A DNA stretch of 7,227 bases from the NCBI GenBank assembly GCA_020720965.1, contig DYNS01000150.1, positions 1-7,227 on the forward strand, in the 5' to 3' direction. The notes beneath the pieces are model-generated. The model searched no databases and was not told where the DNA came from. It saw only the letters and a program-made list of their open reading frames with translations. Position numbers and translations under genes: made by a program. This stretch comes from Anaerolinea sp. (lineage in GTDB: Bacteria; Chloroflexota; Anaerolineae; Anaerolineales; Villigracilaceae). Position 1 is the first letter of the stretch. Each line of letters starts with the position of its first letter. This document shows positions 1-6,379 of the stretch, piece by piece.

Positions 1-802
1 CACTCTGCGCGGTCTGCGGCGGCGCGGCGTGCCTCCCCAAGCCATTGTCAACTTTGTCACCGGCACGGGAGAGACCAAAAACGACAGTTGGGTGGAGATG
101 GGGCAGCTGGAAGCCCTCATCCGGGACGAGCTCAACCGCACCGCACCGCGCCGCATGGCAGTGCTGCACCCCCTCAAACTGGTCATCGATAACTACCCCG
201 AAGACCAAACCGAGCAAATGGAAGCAATCAACAACCCGGAAGACCCCTCCGCTGGAAGCCGCGAAATCCCCTTCTCCAAAGTCCTCTACATTGAACAAGA
301 CGACTTCCGCGAAACGCCCCCGCCCAAATACTTCCGCATGTTCCCCGGCAACGAAGTCCGCCTGCGCTACGCCTACCTGGTCAAGTGTACTCACGTCATC
401 AAAGACGAAGCCGGAAACATCACCGAAGTCCACGCCACCTACGACCCCGCCACTCGCGGCGGCGATGCGCCGGATGGTCGCCGGGTAAAATCCACCATTC
501 ACTGGGTTTCGGCGCAGCACGCCCTTCCCGCCGAAGTGCGCCTCTACGAGCAGCTCTTCGCGGTAGAACGCCCGGACGATAGCGAAGACATGGAAAGCAT
601 CCTCAACCCGAACTCCCTACAAATCCTCCGGGATTGCCGCCTGGAACCCTCCCTGACTGCCACCGCCCCCGGCGAAAAATTCCAGTTCGAGCGCACCGGC
701 TACTTCTGCACCGACCCCGATTCCACCCCCGAAGCCCCGGTCTTCAACCGCACCGTCACCCTCAAAGACACCTGGGCAAAAATGGAACAGAAACAGAAAT
801 AA
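1..802 (+). CDS. glnS: Glutaminyl-tRNA synthetase, C-terminal part (5' end outside window)
   Basis: Class I synthetase that charges tRNA-Gln with glutamine in the cytoplasm. The frame is open from base 2, giving 266 codons to the TAA at 800-802. The GTG at 29 is internal, because the codons before it read TLRGLRRRG, the conserved GLRRRG segment just after the catalytic core. The rest tracks E. coli GlnRS closely: AVLHPLKLVIDNY, the GSREIPFSK strand, the DFRE segment, GNEVRLRYAY, DGRRVKSTIHWVSAQHALP, EPSL, FQFERTGYFC and the terminal FNRTVTLKDTWAK. This is the two-barrel anticodon-binding half. The catalytic Rossmann fold with the HIGH and KMSKS-type motifs lies upstream of the window. The protein ends at the usual point, with no appended YqeY-like domain. 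An extended -10 promoter overlaps and follows the stop codon. Identification is secure. Confidence 0.97.
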   Translation, partial: TLRGLRRRGVPPQAIVNFVTGTGETKNDSWVEMGQLEALIRDELNRTAPRRMAVLHPLKLVIDNYPEDQTEQMEAINNPEDPSAGSREIPFSKVLYIEQDDFRETPPPKYFRMFPGNEVRLRYAYLVKCTHVIKDEAGNITEVHATYDPATRGGDAPDGRRVKSTIHWVSAQHALPAEVRLYEQLFAVERPDDSEDMESILNPNSLQILRDCRLEPSLTATAPGEKFQFERTGYFCTDPDSTPEAPVFNRTVTLKDTWAKMEQKQK

Positions 803-807
803 CTGTG

Positions 808-816
808 TGATACAAT
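808..816 (+). promoter_or_regulatory. Putative extended -10 promoter after glnS
   Basis: TGATACAAT reads as an extended -10 element (TG, one base, TACAAT). No convincing -35 box lies 16-18 bp upstream, which is tolerable for extended -10 promoters. Transcription would start near 823 and produce a leader holding the small ORF at 855-920 and the terminators before the RIO kinase gene. This is inferred from sequence only. Confidence 0.4.
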
Positions 817-854
817 AGCCAAAATCTAAACCCTGAAAGGAGATGCCAAATTTT

Positions 855-920
855 ATGAAAGTTGTAAACAGCACCCACCCGGTATTTTTTGGCGTACCTC
901 CGCGCAGGCGCTTTTCTTAG
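855..920 (+). CDS. Possible 21-aa leader peptide (uORF)
   Basis: A 21-codon ORF starts at ATG 855 and ends at TAG 918-920, coding for MKVVNSTHPVFFGVPPRRRFS. A strong Shine-Dalgarno sequence, AAAGGAG (836-842), lies 12 nt upstream. An in-frame ATG at 843 sits too close to it to be the start. The peptide ends with Pro-Pro followed by three Arg, a composition that can slow ribosomes. The stop codon is 13 nt before the first terminator stem. The segment CGCAGGC inside the Arg codons (903-909) is complementary to GCCTGCG (949-955) in the 3' arm of that terminator. It could therefore act as a competing antiterminator. I do not recognise the peptide, and it could also be a chance ORF in a 3' region of glnS. 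Confidence 0.4.
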   Translation: MKVVNSTHPVFFGVPPRRRFS

Positions 921-933
921 CGCATTCTCTTCT

Positions 934-965
934 GCCGCAGGCTCGCCAGCCTGCGGCTTTTTTTT
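934..965 (+). terminator. Intrinsic terminator 1 before the RIO kinase gene
   Basis: A perfect 10-bp GC-rich stem (934-943 with 948-957) closes a CGCC loop and is followed directly by eight T (958-965). It may end the glnS transcript, or act as an attenuator for the downstream gene if the leader ORF at 855-920 is translated. Confidence 0.85.
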
Positions 966-997
966 ACCGCAGGCATACACCCTGCGGTTTTTCTTTT
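966..997 (+). terminator. Intrinsic terminator 2, in tandem
   Basis: An 8-bp stem (ACCGCAGG 966-973 with CCTGCGGT 981-988) with a 7-nt loop is followed by a T-rich tract interrupted by one C (988-997). It begins at the base after the T-run of terminator 1 and reuses the same CGCAGG/CCTGCG core. It leaves only about 16 nt before the ATG at 1014. Confidence 0.7.
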
Positions 998-1013
998 AAC
1001 TCTCACCATTACC

Positions 1014-2012
1014 ATGAATACCAAAATTAACCCATCCTCTTACGACTCTTTTGAAGAAGACTTGCCTCAACCGCGCCGCAAACCGCGCCCCACCAAACCC
1101 TCCAAAGCCACCCTTGCCTTTGTGCAGCAACAAGACGACACCCGCTCCAGTTTTCAGTTCACCTACAAAGCCGCCCGTTTTGAAGAATGGTGGCTGCTCG
1201 ATTCGCTGGGAGAATTTTACGAACATCAATGGGTGTCGGATGTTCTGCGGCGGGTGAAAGGCGGAAAAGAAGCCTCGGTCTACCTCTGCCGCGCCGGAAG
1301 CGCCATCCCTGCCGCCCAATTTGCCGCCGCAAAAGTGTACCGCCCGCGCATGTTACGCAACCTGAAGAACGATGCCGCCTACCGCGAAGGGCGCACCGAC
1401 CTGGATGCCGAAGGCAGGCATGTGATTAAGGACGCAGACCTGCACGCCATGGCAAAACGCACCGCCTACGGCGAAGAGCTGCGCCACACCTCCTGGATTG
1501 CCTACGAATTCAACACCCTCAAAAAACTGCACGCCGCCGGGGCAGACGTGCCAGAACCCTTTGCCATGCAAAAAAACGCCATCCTGCTGGAATACATCGG
1601 TGATGAGTTTGCCCCCGCCCCCACCCTCAACGAGGTCTCTTTGGAACCGGACGAGGTGGAGCCGCTCTTCGACCGGGTTCTTGCCAACATTCAAATTCTG
1701 CTGCGCGCCGGGTTCATTCACGGCGACCTTTCGGCGTATAACATTTTATATTGGGAGGGCAATATCTCGCTGATAGATTTCCCCCAGGTGGTAAGCGTAA
1801 CCCAAAACCGCAACGCCTACCGCATCTTTGGGCGGGATGTTGCCAGGGTGTGCGACTACTTCACCCGTCAGGGGCTAAATCTCAACCCTGGCAAAATTGC
1901 CTCGGATTTGTGGCAGGCGCAGGGGCTAACGCCGCGCCCGGCAGTGGATGTGCGCCTGTTGGATGCGGAAAACCCTCAGGACCGGGCGCTCTGGCAGGGT
2001 GCGGAAAACTGA
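1014..2012 (+). CDS. RIO1-family atypical serine protein kinase
   Basis: A 332-aa RIO-type kinase. Residues 1-50 are polar and rich in Pro, Lys and Arg, probably disordered. The kinase domain follows. VKGGKEASVY (81-90) is the RIO-specific ATP-binding loop replacing the usual glycine loop. Lys107 (AAKVYRP) is the likely ATP-anchoring lysine. LLEYIG (191-196) is the hinge. HGDLSAYNIL (236-245) is the catalytic loop with Asp238 and Asn243. LIDFPQ (253-258) holds the metal-binding Asp255. All key residues are present, so an active enzyme is expected. Eukaryotic and archaeal RIO proteins act in small-subunit ribosome maturation. The role of bacterial members is not settled. The start lacks a clear Shine-Dalgarno sequence, and tandem terminators end just upstream, so expression is probably weak or controlled. 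The gene converges with aspS across a shared terminator. Confidence 0.93.
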   Translation: MNTKINPSSYDSFEEDLPQPRRKPRPTKPSKATLAFVQQQDDTRSSFQFTYKAARFEEWWLLDSLGEFYEHQWVSDVLRRVKGGKEASVYLCRAGSAIPAAQFAAAKVYRPRMLRNLKNDAAYREGRTDLDAEGRHVIKDADLHAMAKRTAYGEELRHTSWIAYEFNTLKKLHAAGADVPEPFAMQKNAILLEYIGDEFAPAPTLNEVSLEPDEVEPLFDRVLANIQILLRAGFIHGDLSAYNILYWEGNISLIDFPQVVSVTQNRNAYRIFGRDVARVCDYFTRQGLNLNPGKIASDLWQAQGLTPRPAVDVRLLDAENPQDRALWQGAEN

Positions 2013-2016
2013 ACAA

Positions 2017-2050
2017 AAAACGGGACACTGGCGAGTGTCCCGTTTTCTTT
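2017..2050. terminator. Bidirectional terminator between RIO kinase gene and aspS
   Basis: A 13-bp stem, AAAACGGGACACT (2017-2029) with AGTGTCCCGTTTT (2034-2046), closes a GGCG loop. The + strand side continues with CTTT and further T. The - strand side has a run of six T followed by GTT. It begins 4 nt after the RIO kinase stop and ends just before the aspS stop at 2054, so it serves both convergent genes. Confidence 0.9.
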
Positions 2051-2053
2051 TGG

Positions 2054-3838
2054 TTAGGCTTCGTCTTTCTTTTCCGTCAGGCGCAAATCGAGTTTGATTT
2101 GCAGGTCGCGCAGTTGTCTTTCGCTGGCAGGGGAGGGAGCGTCTGCCATCAGGTCGCGCCCGGCCTGGTTCTTGGGGAAGGCTATCACCTCGCGAATGTT
2201 GGGTTCGTCCGCAAAGAGCATGACAAGCCGGTCTATGCCGGGAGCCATGCCGCCATGCGGCGGCGCGCCGTATTGAAAGGCTTCGATGAGATGCCCAAAC
2301 TTTGCCTGAATTTCTTCTTCCTTGAGCCCAATTAACTCAAAGACCTTTTGCTGAATATCGCTGCGGTGAATACGGATGGAGCCGGAAGCCGTCTCGTAGC
2401 CGTTAAGAACCATGTCGTAAGCGTCTGAAAGGATTTGGGAGGGGTCGGTCTCAAACTTGGGCAGGTCTTCCATTTTGGGCATGGTGAAGGGGTGATGGGC
2501 GGCATCCCACTTCTTGTCTTCTTCGTTGTATTCAAACATGGGGAAATCCAGCACCCAGGCAAAAGCCAGGGTGTTGGGGTCTGCCAGGTTCAGGCGGTCA
2601 CGCATCAGCAAGCGCAAGGCGCTGAGAGTTTTGTTGGCAACTGCCCGGCTATCCGCAATAAAAAGAACCAGGTCGCCGGTGTTTGCCCCGGTAAGGGTCT
2701 GAATGGCTTGCACTTCTTCTGGCTTGATGAACTTTTGGGCAGTGCCTTTCATTCCATCGGCGGTAAGCGCCAGGGTGGCAAGCCCTTTTGCGCCCTGTTC
2801 TTTGGCAAAGGTCGTCAGCTCGTCCACCTGCTTGCGGGTGTAGTCGGCGCAGCCGGGGGCAACAATGCACTTGATAACTCCGCCGCTTTCGATGACGGCG
2901 CGGAAGACCTGAAAATCGGTTTGGGCAAAGAGGTTGTTAAGGGTATAGAGTTCCATGCCAAAGCGCAGGTCGGGTTTGTCGTTGCCGTAACGCTCCACCG
3001 CCTCGGCATGAGAAAGGCGCAGCCAGGGCGAGGCGAGCAGACGCTTGTGAGGCAAAATCTCCTTCACCATTTGGGTAAACAGGTCTTCCACCAGGGCAAG
3101 GATTTCATCACGCTGAACGAAGGACATTTCCAGGTCCAGTTGGGTAAACTCCGGCTGACGGTCCCCGCGCAGGTCTTCGTCCCGCAGGCAGCGGGCAATT
3201 TGATAGTATTTATCAAACCCGGCAACCATCAGCAGTTGTTTCAACTGCTGCGGCGACTGCGGCAAGGCGTAGAACATGCCCGGTTGCAGGCGGGAAGGCA
3301 CGAGGTAATCCCGCGCCCCTTCCGGGGTGGTTTTGAAGAGCAGAGGCGTTTCAATATCCAAAAACCCGCGTGAGTTGAGGTACTCCCGAATGAACTGCAC
3401 CACCTTGTGCCGCAAAATGATGTTGTTCTGCATCCGCTCACGGCGCAGGTCGAGATAGCGATATTTAAGCCGCACCGCTTCTTCGGTGTCTTCATCTTTA
3501 TTGATAATGAAAGGCAGGGGCTTGGCAGGGTTGAGAACCTCCACCTGAAGCGCTTCCACCTCAATTTGCCCGGTTGCCAGGTTGGGGTTTTCTGCCCCTT
3601 CCGGGCGCAGACGCACAACCCCGGTCACTTGCAGCACCCATTCCGAGCGGGCATCCTGGGCTTTTGCCGCCTGCGGGTTGGCAGGGTCGGCGACAATTTG
3701 GACGAGACCATAGCGGTCTCGCAGGTCTAAAAAGGTGATGCCGCCATGGTCACGCTGACGGTGAACCCACCCGGCAAGGGTGACGGTCTGACCGGCATGA
3801 GCGGGGCGAAGTTCGCCGCAGGTATGTGTTCGGTACAT
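2054..3838 (-). CDS. aspS: Aspartyl-tRNA synthetase, bacterial type, probably non-discriminating
   Basis: A 594-aa class IIb synthetase, the normal length for bacterial AspRS. The N-terminal OB-fold anticodon domain (about 1-105) includes GWVHRQRDHGG. Class II motif 1 lies around 158-183 (GFLDIETPLL and following). The QSPQ aspartate-binding segment is at 194-197. Motif 2 is around 208-240 with Arg219-Asp220-Glu221. A bacterial GAD insertion spans roughly 290-420. GHLIEAFQYGAPPHGG precedes motif 3 with GIDR (534-537). His31 and Gly81 are the residues linked in Pseudomonas AspRS to acceptance of tRNA-Asn. E. coli-type discriminating enzymes have Leu and Lys in the corresponding segments. The enzyme therefore probably makes Asp-tRNA-Asn as well, to be amidated by GatCAB. 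The start ATG at 3838 has AGGAG at 3847-3851 with 8-nt spacing. It is transcribed alone, divergent from the 4047 gene. Confidence 0.97.
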   Translation of the reverse strand: MYRTHTCGELRPAHAGQTVTLAGWVHRQRDHGGITFLDLRDRYGLVQIVADPANPQAAKAQDARSEWVLQVTGVVRLRPEGAENPNLATGQIEVEALQVEVLNPAKPLPFIINKDEDTEEAVRLKYRYLDLRRERMQNNIILRHKVVQFIREYLNSRGFLDIETPLLFKTTPEGARDYLVPSRLQPGMFYALPQSPQQLKQLLMVAGFDKYYQIARCLRDEDLRGDRQPEFTQLDLEMSFVQRDEILALVEDLFTQMVKEILPHKRLLASPWLRLSHAEAVERYGNDKPDLRFGMELYTLNNLFAQTDFQVFRAVIESGGVIKCIVAPGCADYTRKQVDELTTFAKEQGAKGLATLALTADGMKGTAQKFIKPEEVQAIQTLTGANTGDLVLFIADSRAVANKTLSALRLLMRDRLNLADPNTLAFAWVLDFPMFEYNEEDKKWDAAHHPFTMPKMEDLPKFETDPSQILSDAYDMVLNGYETASGSIRIHRSDIQQKVFELIGLKEEEIQAKFGHLIEAFQYGAPPHGGMAPGIDRLVMLFADEPNIREVIAFPKNQAGRDLMADAPSPASERQLRDLQIKLDLRLTEKKDEA

Positions 3839-3862
3839 AGTTCAATCTCCTGGTTAAAAAAT

Positions 3863-3894
3863 ATCGCCCGCGCATCTGGCAAAAAGCGGGCGAT
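3863..3894 (-). promoter_or_regulatory. Terminator-like hairpin in the aspS leader
   Basis: On the - strand a 9-bp stem (ATCGCCCGC with GCGGGCGAT; 3886-3894 pairs with 3863-3871) encloses a 14-nt loop. After two bases it is followed by six T, about 15 nt before the ribosome binding site. The hairpin lies inside the predicted aspS 5' UTR, so it may be an attenuator. I see no T-box consensus in the leader. A simple structural role cannot be excluded. Confidence 0.5.
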
Positions 3895-3929
3895 TCTCTC
3901 TCTGGGTGGGCAAAAAGCGCCGGGGCAAA

Positions 3930-3938
3930 ATTATAGCA
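3930..3938 (-). promoter_or_regulatory. Probable aspS promoter (extended -10)
   Basis: Read on the - strand this is TGCTATAAT, a consensus extended -10 element. The expected -35 position has no strong match. A start near 3923 gives a leader of about 85 nt containing the hairpin at 3863-3894. Confidence 0.6.
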
Positions 3939-3990
3939 TATTTATCTCACCGGATGGTGAAAAATTGCGCGAACCGCCTTTCGCTTAAGG

Positions 3991-3996
3991 TATAAT
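3991..3996 (+). promoter_or_regulatory. Probable promoter -10 box for the 4047 gene
   Basis: A perfect TATAAT lies 51 nt before the ATG at 4047. TTGCGC at 3965-3970 is a possible -35, but the 20-bp spacing is long. A small hairpin, CTGCA/TGCAG (4005-4018), falls near the start of the transcript. The promoter diverges from that of aspS within about 60 bp, so the two may influence each other. Confidence 0.6.
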
Positions 3997-4046
3997 TACT
4001 CGACCTGCATTTTTGCAGCCTATTCCAACTGGCAAGGCTTCCCGTT

Positions 4047-5624
4047 ATGACAAACCTCCCCCTGAAACTACCGGCTGAATACTGGAGCAACTTCTCCATT
4101 ATGCAGCGGGACGTAGATTTTATTCAAAATCACCTTTTTGAAGTAGAAACCCCCCTCTCCACTCATCAACTTGCTCTGGTGCTGGTGCAGGAATGCCTGC
4201 GAATTGAAGCCGAAGACCAGTTAAAACAAAACCTCGCCGATGGAGCGCTCTACCTGCCCAAAGAAACTTACACCCCTGGGCAAAGGCTCATCTTCCCGGC
4301 GCTGGGAATGCGAAAAGGCAGCGTGCAAAGCGTGCGCCCTGGCAAAAACCCGGATGTCGCCCCCTTTGAAGTCATCCAAGTCCAGTTTGAAGACGGCAGC
4401 ACCCGTGAGTTTGCCGCCTCGCTGGAAGAACACCGCCTCAATCACCCGGTAGAAACCTCCCTCGACCCAGAAACCGACCTGCCCTCCATCCTCGCCCGCT
4501 ACGGCACAGACATCGAAAAGAAACTGGATTCCGCCCTGGCGCTGGATGAAAACCTGGTTCGGATTGCAGACGCCTGGTTCCCCCTCGCCCTACTGCTAGA
4601 CATCAACACCGGGCATCTCAACCTCGCCGAAGCCATTTTGGAAATGAACAGCGGCGAACCCCTCGCCACCCAAGCCCTCATGCGGCAGTTGGATATTCCG
4701 TTGGACAGCAACCCCCAACTGACCGAATTCTCGGTCAACTACGCCCTGCAAGAAGACGGACGCTTTGATGAAGTGGGACCCGCCGGAGAAGTGCTGTGGT
4801 GCCTGCGCCGCCTGGAACCGGAACAGGTTCAAAACATCCCGGAAGCCCTGCGCTACGACCTGATGGAATACGACCGGTCTGTCCTGACCGAGCAAATGCT
4901 AAGCCTGGAAGCCGAGTTGGATGACGAGCTCAGCGAAACAGAACGCGCCCCCCTCTCCACCACCGAAGCCACCATCACCCTCACCTACCCGCATTGGCGA
5001 ACCGGAACCCTGCCCGTTTCTCAACGCATCAGCGCCCTCTTCCCCACCGCCATGCACTCATCCCGCATCCGCTTCACGCTGATAGATGCCCGCACCGGCG
5101 AGCGCATCCCCGCCTGGGTTGTACGGGATTACGGTTATGTGTACGGCTTGCAAAAATGGTACCAAAAGCAAAAACTCATCCCCGGCGCATACATTCACAT
5201 TCGGCGCACCCAAAACCCCGGCGAAGTACAAATTGAAGCCCGCACACACCGCGCCAATCGCGAGTGGATGCGTACCGTTTTGGCAGGCTCGGATGGAGAA
5301 CTGGTCTTCGCTCTCCTCAAACACGAGGTCTCCTGCGACTATGATGAGCGAATGGCGTTCATCGTCCCAGACGAAACCACCATAGATGCCTCTTTCAAAC
5401 AAAAAAGCCGCCAATCCTTCGAGCGAATTGTGCGCGAGATATTGCAAAAACTGGCAGGGCTTACCCCGCAGGGGCATGTTCACGCCGAAGAATTGTACGC
5501 CGCCGTAAACATGCTGCGCCGCACCCCGCCCGCCCCGCTCTTTGCCCTGCTGGCATCCTCTCCGCAGTTTACCCACATCGGAGATTTACACTACCGCATC
5601 GCGAGCGGCGAAACGGAAAACTAA
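4047..5624 (+). CDS. Unknown 525-aa protein, possible multi-domain nucleic-acid-binding protein
   Basis: I do not recognise this protein as a named family. It is soluble, with no signal peptide or membrane segment visible. Residues 1-70 look helical. Residues 74-132 form a beta-rich stretch beginning TYTPGQRLIFPALG and ending in VQVQFEDG-like strands (QVQFEDGSTREF, 111-122). This resembles SH3/Tudor-like barrels such as those of UvrD-tail or CarD-type domains. Residues 140-300 are mostly helical and acidic. Residues 309-400 are beta-rich, and RIPAWVVRDYGYVYGLQKWY followed by LIPGAYIHIR (377-386) recalls B3-like pseudobarrels. The last 68 residues (458-525) are helical, with FALLASSPQFTHIGDLHYRI as a probable winged-helix end. 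These fold guesses are inference. The start is ATG 4047 with a weak AAGG at 4034-4037. The next gene begins 1 nt after the stop, so the two products probably act together. Confidence 0.85.
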   Translation: MTNLPLKLPAEYWSNFSIMQRDVDFIQNHLFEVETPLSTHQLALVLVQECLRIEAEDQLKQNLADGALYLPKETYTPGQRLIFPALGMRKGSVQSVRPGKNPDVAPFEVIQVQFEDGSTREFAASLEEHRLNHPVETSLDPETDLPSILARYGTDIEKKLDSALALDENLVRIADAWFPLALLLDINTGHLNLAEAILEMNSGEPLATQALMRQLDIPLDSNPQLTEFSVNYALQEDGRFDEVGPAGEVLWCLRRLEPEQVQNIPEALRYDLMEYDRSVLTEQMLSLEAELDDELSETERAPLSTTEATITLTYPHWRTGTLPVSQRISALFPTAMHSSRIRFTLIDARTGERIPAWVVRDYGYVYGLQKWYQKQKLIPGAYIHIRRTQNPGEVQIEARTHRANREWMRTVLAGSDGELVFALLKHEVSCDYDERMAFIVPDETTIDASFKQKSRQSFERIVREILQKLAGLTPQGHVHAEELYAAVNMLRRTPPAPLFALLASSPQFTHIGDLHYRIASGETEN

Positions 5625-5625
5625 C

Positions 5626-6042
5626 ATGAGCCTGATTAAACCAACCCTAAAAACCCGCTTTCACATCGATTTTGACTGGTGGCGGCAAAACGAAAATGAT
5701 TGGCATGTTCATCTCGTGGGCTTGCTCTGCCCCGAACACCGCGAAAAGTTCGCAGACCTGGAAAACGGCACCATCATCGACTTCATTGACCCCGAAACCG
5801 CCGAAGTGCGCCCGATGGACGGTCTGCAACAAGCCATTCTCTCTCACTGCGCCACACGGGCAGACTTTGTAACCTCCCAAACCCAGCTGGTGGAAGGCGT
5901 TTTTCGCACCTTTTTAGCCAACGGCAATTCCCCGCTCACCGCAACCGAGCTGGCAGAACGGCTGGGTCGCCCGGCGAACACCATCCTCATCACCCTATCG
6001 GGACCCCGGGTGTATAAAGGCATCCGCCCGGTTTTTGACTAG
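5626..6042 (+). CDS. Unknown 138-aa protein, possible partner of the 525-aa protein
   Basis: ATG 5626 follows the upstream TAA by a single base, which suggests translational coupling. Only a weak purine stretch (GGAAAA) precedes it. The frame extends further upstream, but that part is the shadow of the preceding gene. The N-terminus has an aromatic segment, FDWWRQNENDWHVHL (16-30), followed by CPEH (35-38) and a HisCys pair at 74-75. This C/H set could bind metal, but that is only a possibility. Residues 85-138 read as a winged helix: TATELAERLG (105-114) as the first part of a helix-turn-helix, then the recognition-like RPANTILITLSG (115-126), then RVYKGIRPVF as the wing. I do not recognise a named family. 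The arrangement suggests a small DNA-binding or adaptor subunit. Confidence 0.85.
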   Translation: MSLIKPTLKTRFHIDFDWWRQNENDWHVHLVGLLCPEHREKFADLENGTIIDFIDPETAEVRPMDGLQQAILSHCATRADFVTSQTQLVEGVFRTFLANGNSPLTATELAERLGRPANTILITLSGPRVYKGIRPVFD

Positions 6043-6061
6043 CACTCCCCTCCTTTTATCC

Positions 6062-6134
6062 GCCCCCGTAGCTCAATGGACAGAGCAGCAGCCTTCTAAG
6101 CTGTTGGTTGTGGGTTCGAATCCCGCCGGGGGCG
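6062..6134 (+). tRNA. tRNA-Arg (anticodon UCU)
   Basis: A 73-nt cloverleaf. Acceptor arms are GCCCCCG (6062-6068) with CGGGGGC (6127-6133), and the discriminator is G6134. The D stem is GCTC/GAGC (6071-6074, 6083-6086). The anticodon stem is 6088-6092 with 6100-6104 and a CTTCTAA loop, giving anticodon TCT at 6095-6097. The variable region is 5 nt. The T stem is 6110-6114 with 6122-6126 around TTCGAAT. It decodes AGA, and AGG by wobble. CCA is not encoded. It lies 19 nt after the 138-aa gene, so it is either co-transcribed or driven from a TATAAA at 6013-6018 inside that gene. tRNA 3' ends are frequent integration sites, and the DNA beyond it is mosaic. Confidence 0.96.
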
Positions 6135-6337
6135 CCTCGTTGTACACACATCATCGGTTATATTTTTACACGCACCTACCAACGCCGGCGGTAACTTTTC
6201 CGGTTTGTACGGGGGCATCAAACGCCAAAGACATAAACCATTCTACATCAGCCATAAAACCTTTACCACCTCAATAGAAGACATGCCGCATCTCGGTGGG
6301 GTGCCAACGATAGTGGATCCGCGTGACAAAAATTCTG
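6135..6337. other. Unassigned stretch after tRNA-Arg
   Basis: No gene can be assigned here. The + frame is open from the tRNA through about 6415 and includes NAGGNFSGLYGGIKRQRHKP and later GGVPTIVDPRDKN, but it has no good start and I recognise no family. On the - strand, an ATG at 6255 with an AAAGG/GAGGTGG-like purine stretch upstream opens a 29-codon ORF ending at 6166. This could be chance. Base composition is richer in A and T than the core genes. Confidence 0.5.
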
Positions 6338-6376
6338 AAAGAGTGCAGGCTTTTGCTCTGCACTCTTTTTTGTTTT
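6338..6376 (+). terminator. Intrinsic terminator downstream of tRNA-Arg
   Basis: An 11-bp stem, AAAGAGTGCAG (6338-6348) with CTGCACTCTTT (6358-6368), has a short inner GC pairing and continues into a seven-T run, then GTTTT. It is strongest on the + strand and probably ends the transcript that includes the tRNA. It interrupts the tail of the WD40-like frame on the opposite strand. Confidence 0.85.
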
Positions 6377-6379
6377 CAT

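Noticed and set aside
45..488. 147-codon + strand ORF in another frame of glnS
   Set aside because: Its product is rich in Ser, Thr, Pro and Lys from out-of-frame GC-rich codons, and it overlaps conserved GlnRS sequence.
2435..3373. A 312-codon + strand ORF inside aspS
   Set aside because: It is antisense to highly conserved AspRS motifs, has low-complexity composition and no ribosome binding site. It arises from GC-rich codon bias on the other strand.
3853..3990. T-box riboswitch in the aspS leader
   Set aside because: No T-box consensus or specifier-loop arrangement is visible on the - strand. Only a simple terminator-like hairpin is seen.
5058..5576. A 172-codon - strand ORF within the 525-aa gene
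   Set aside because: Shadow of the + strand gene, with no start signal and no recognisable family.
6035..6277. An 80-codon + strand ORF across the tRNA, reading VAQWTEQQPSKLLVVGSNPAGGA
   Set aside because: This is the familiar false translation of a tRNA gene. The bases form a complete tRNA-Arg cloverleaf.
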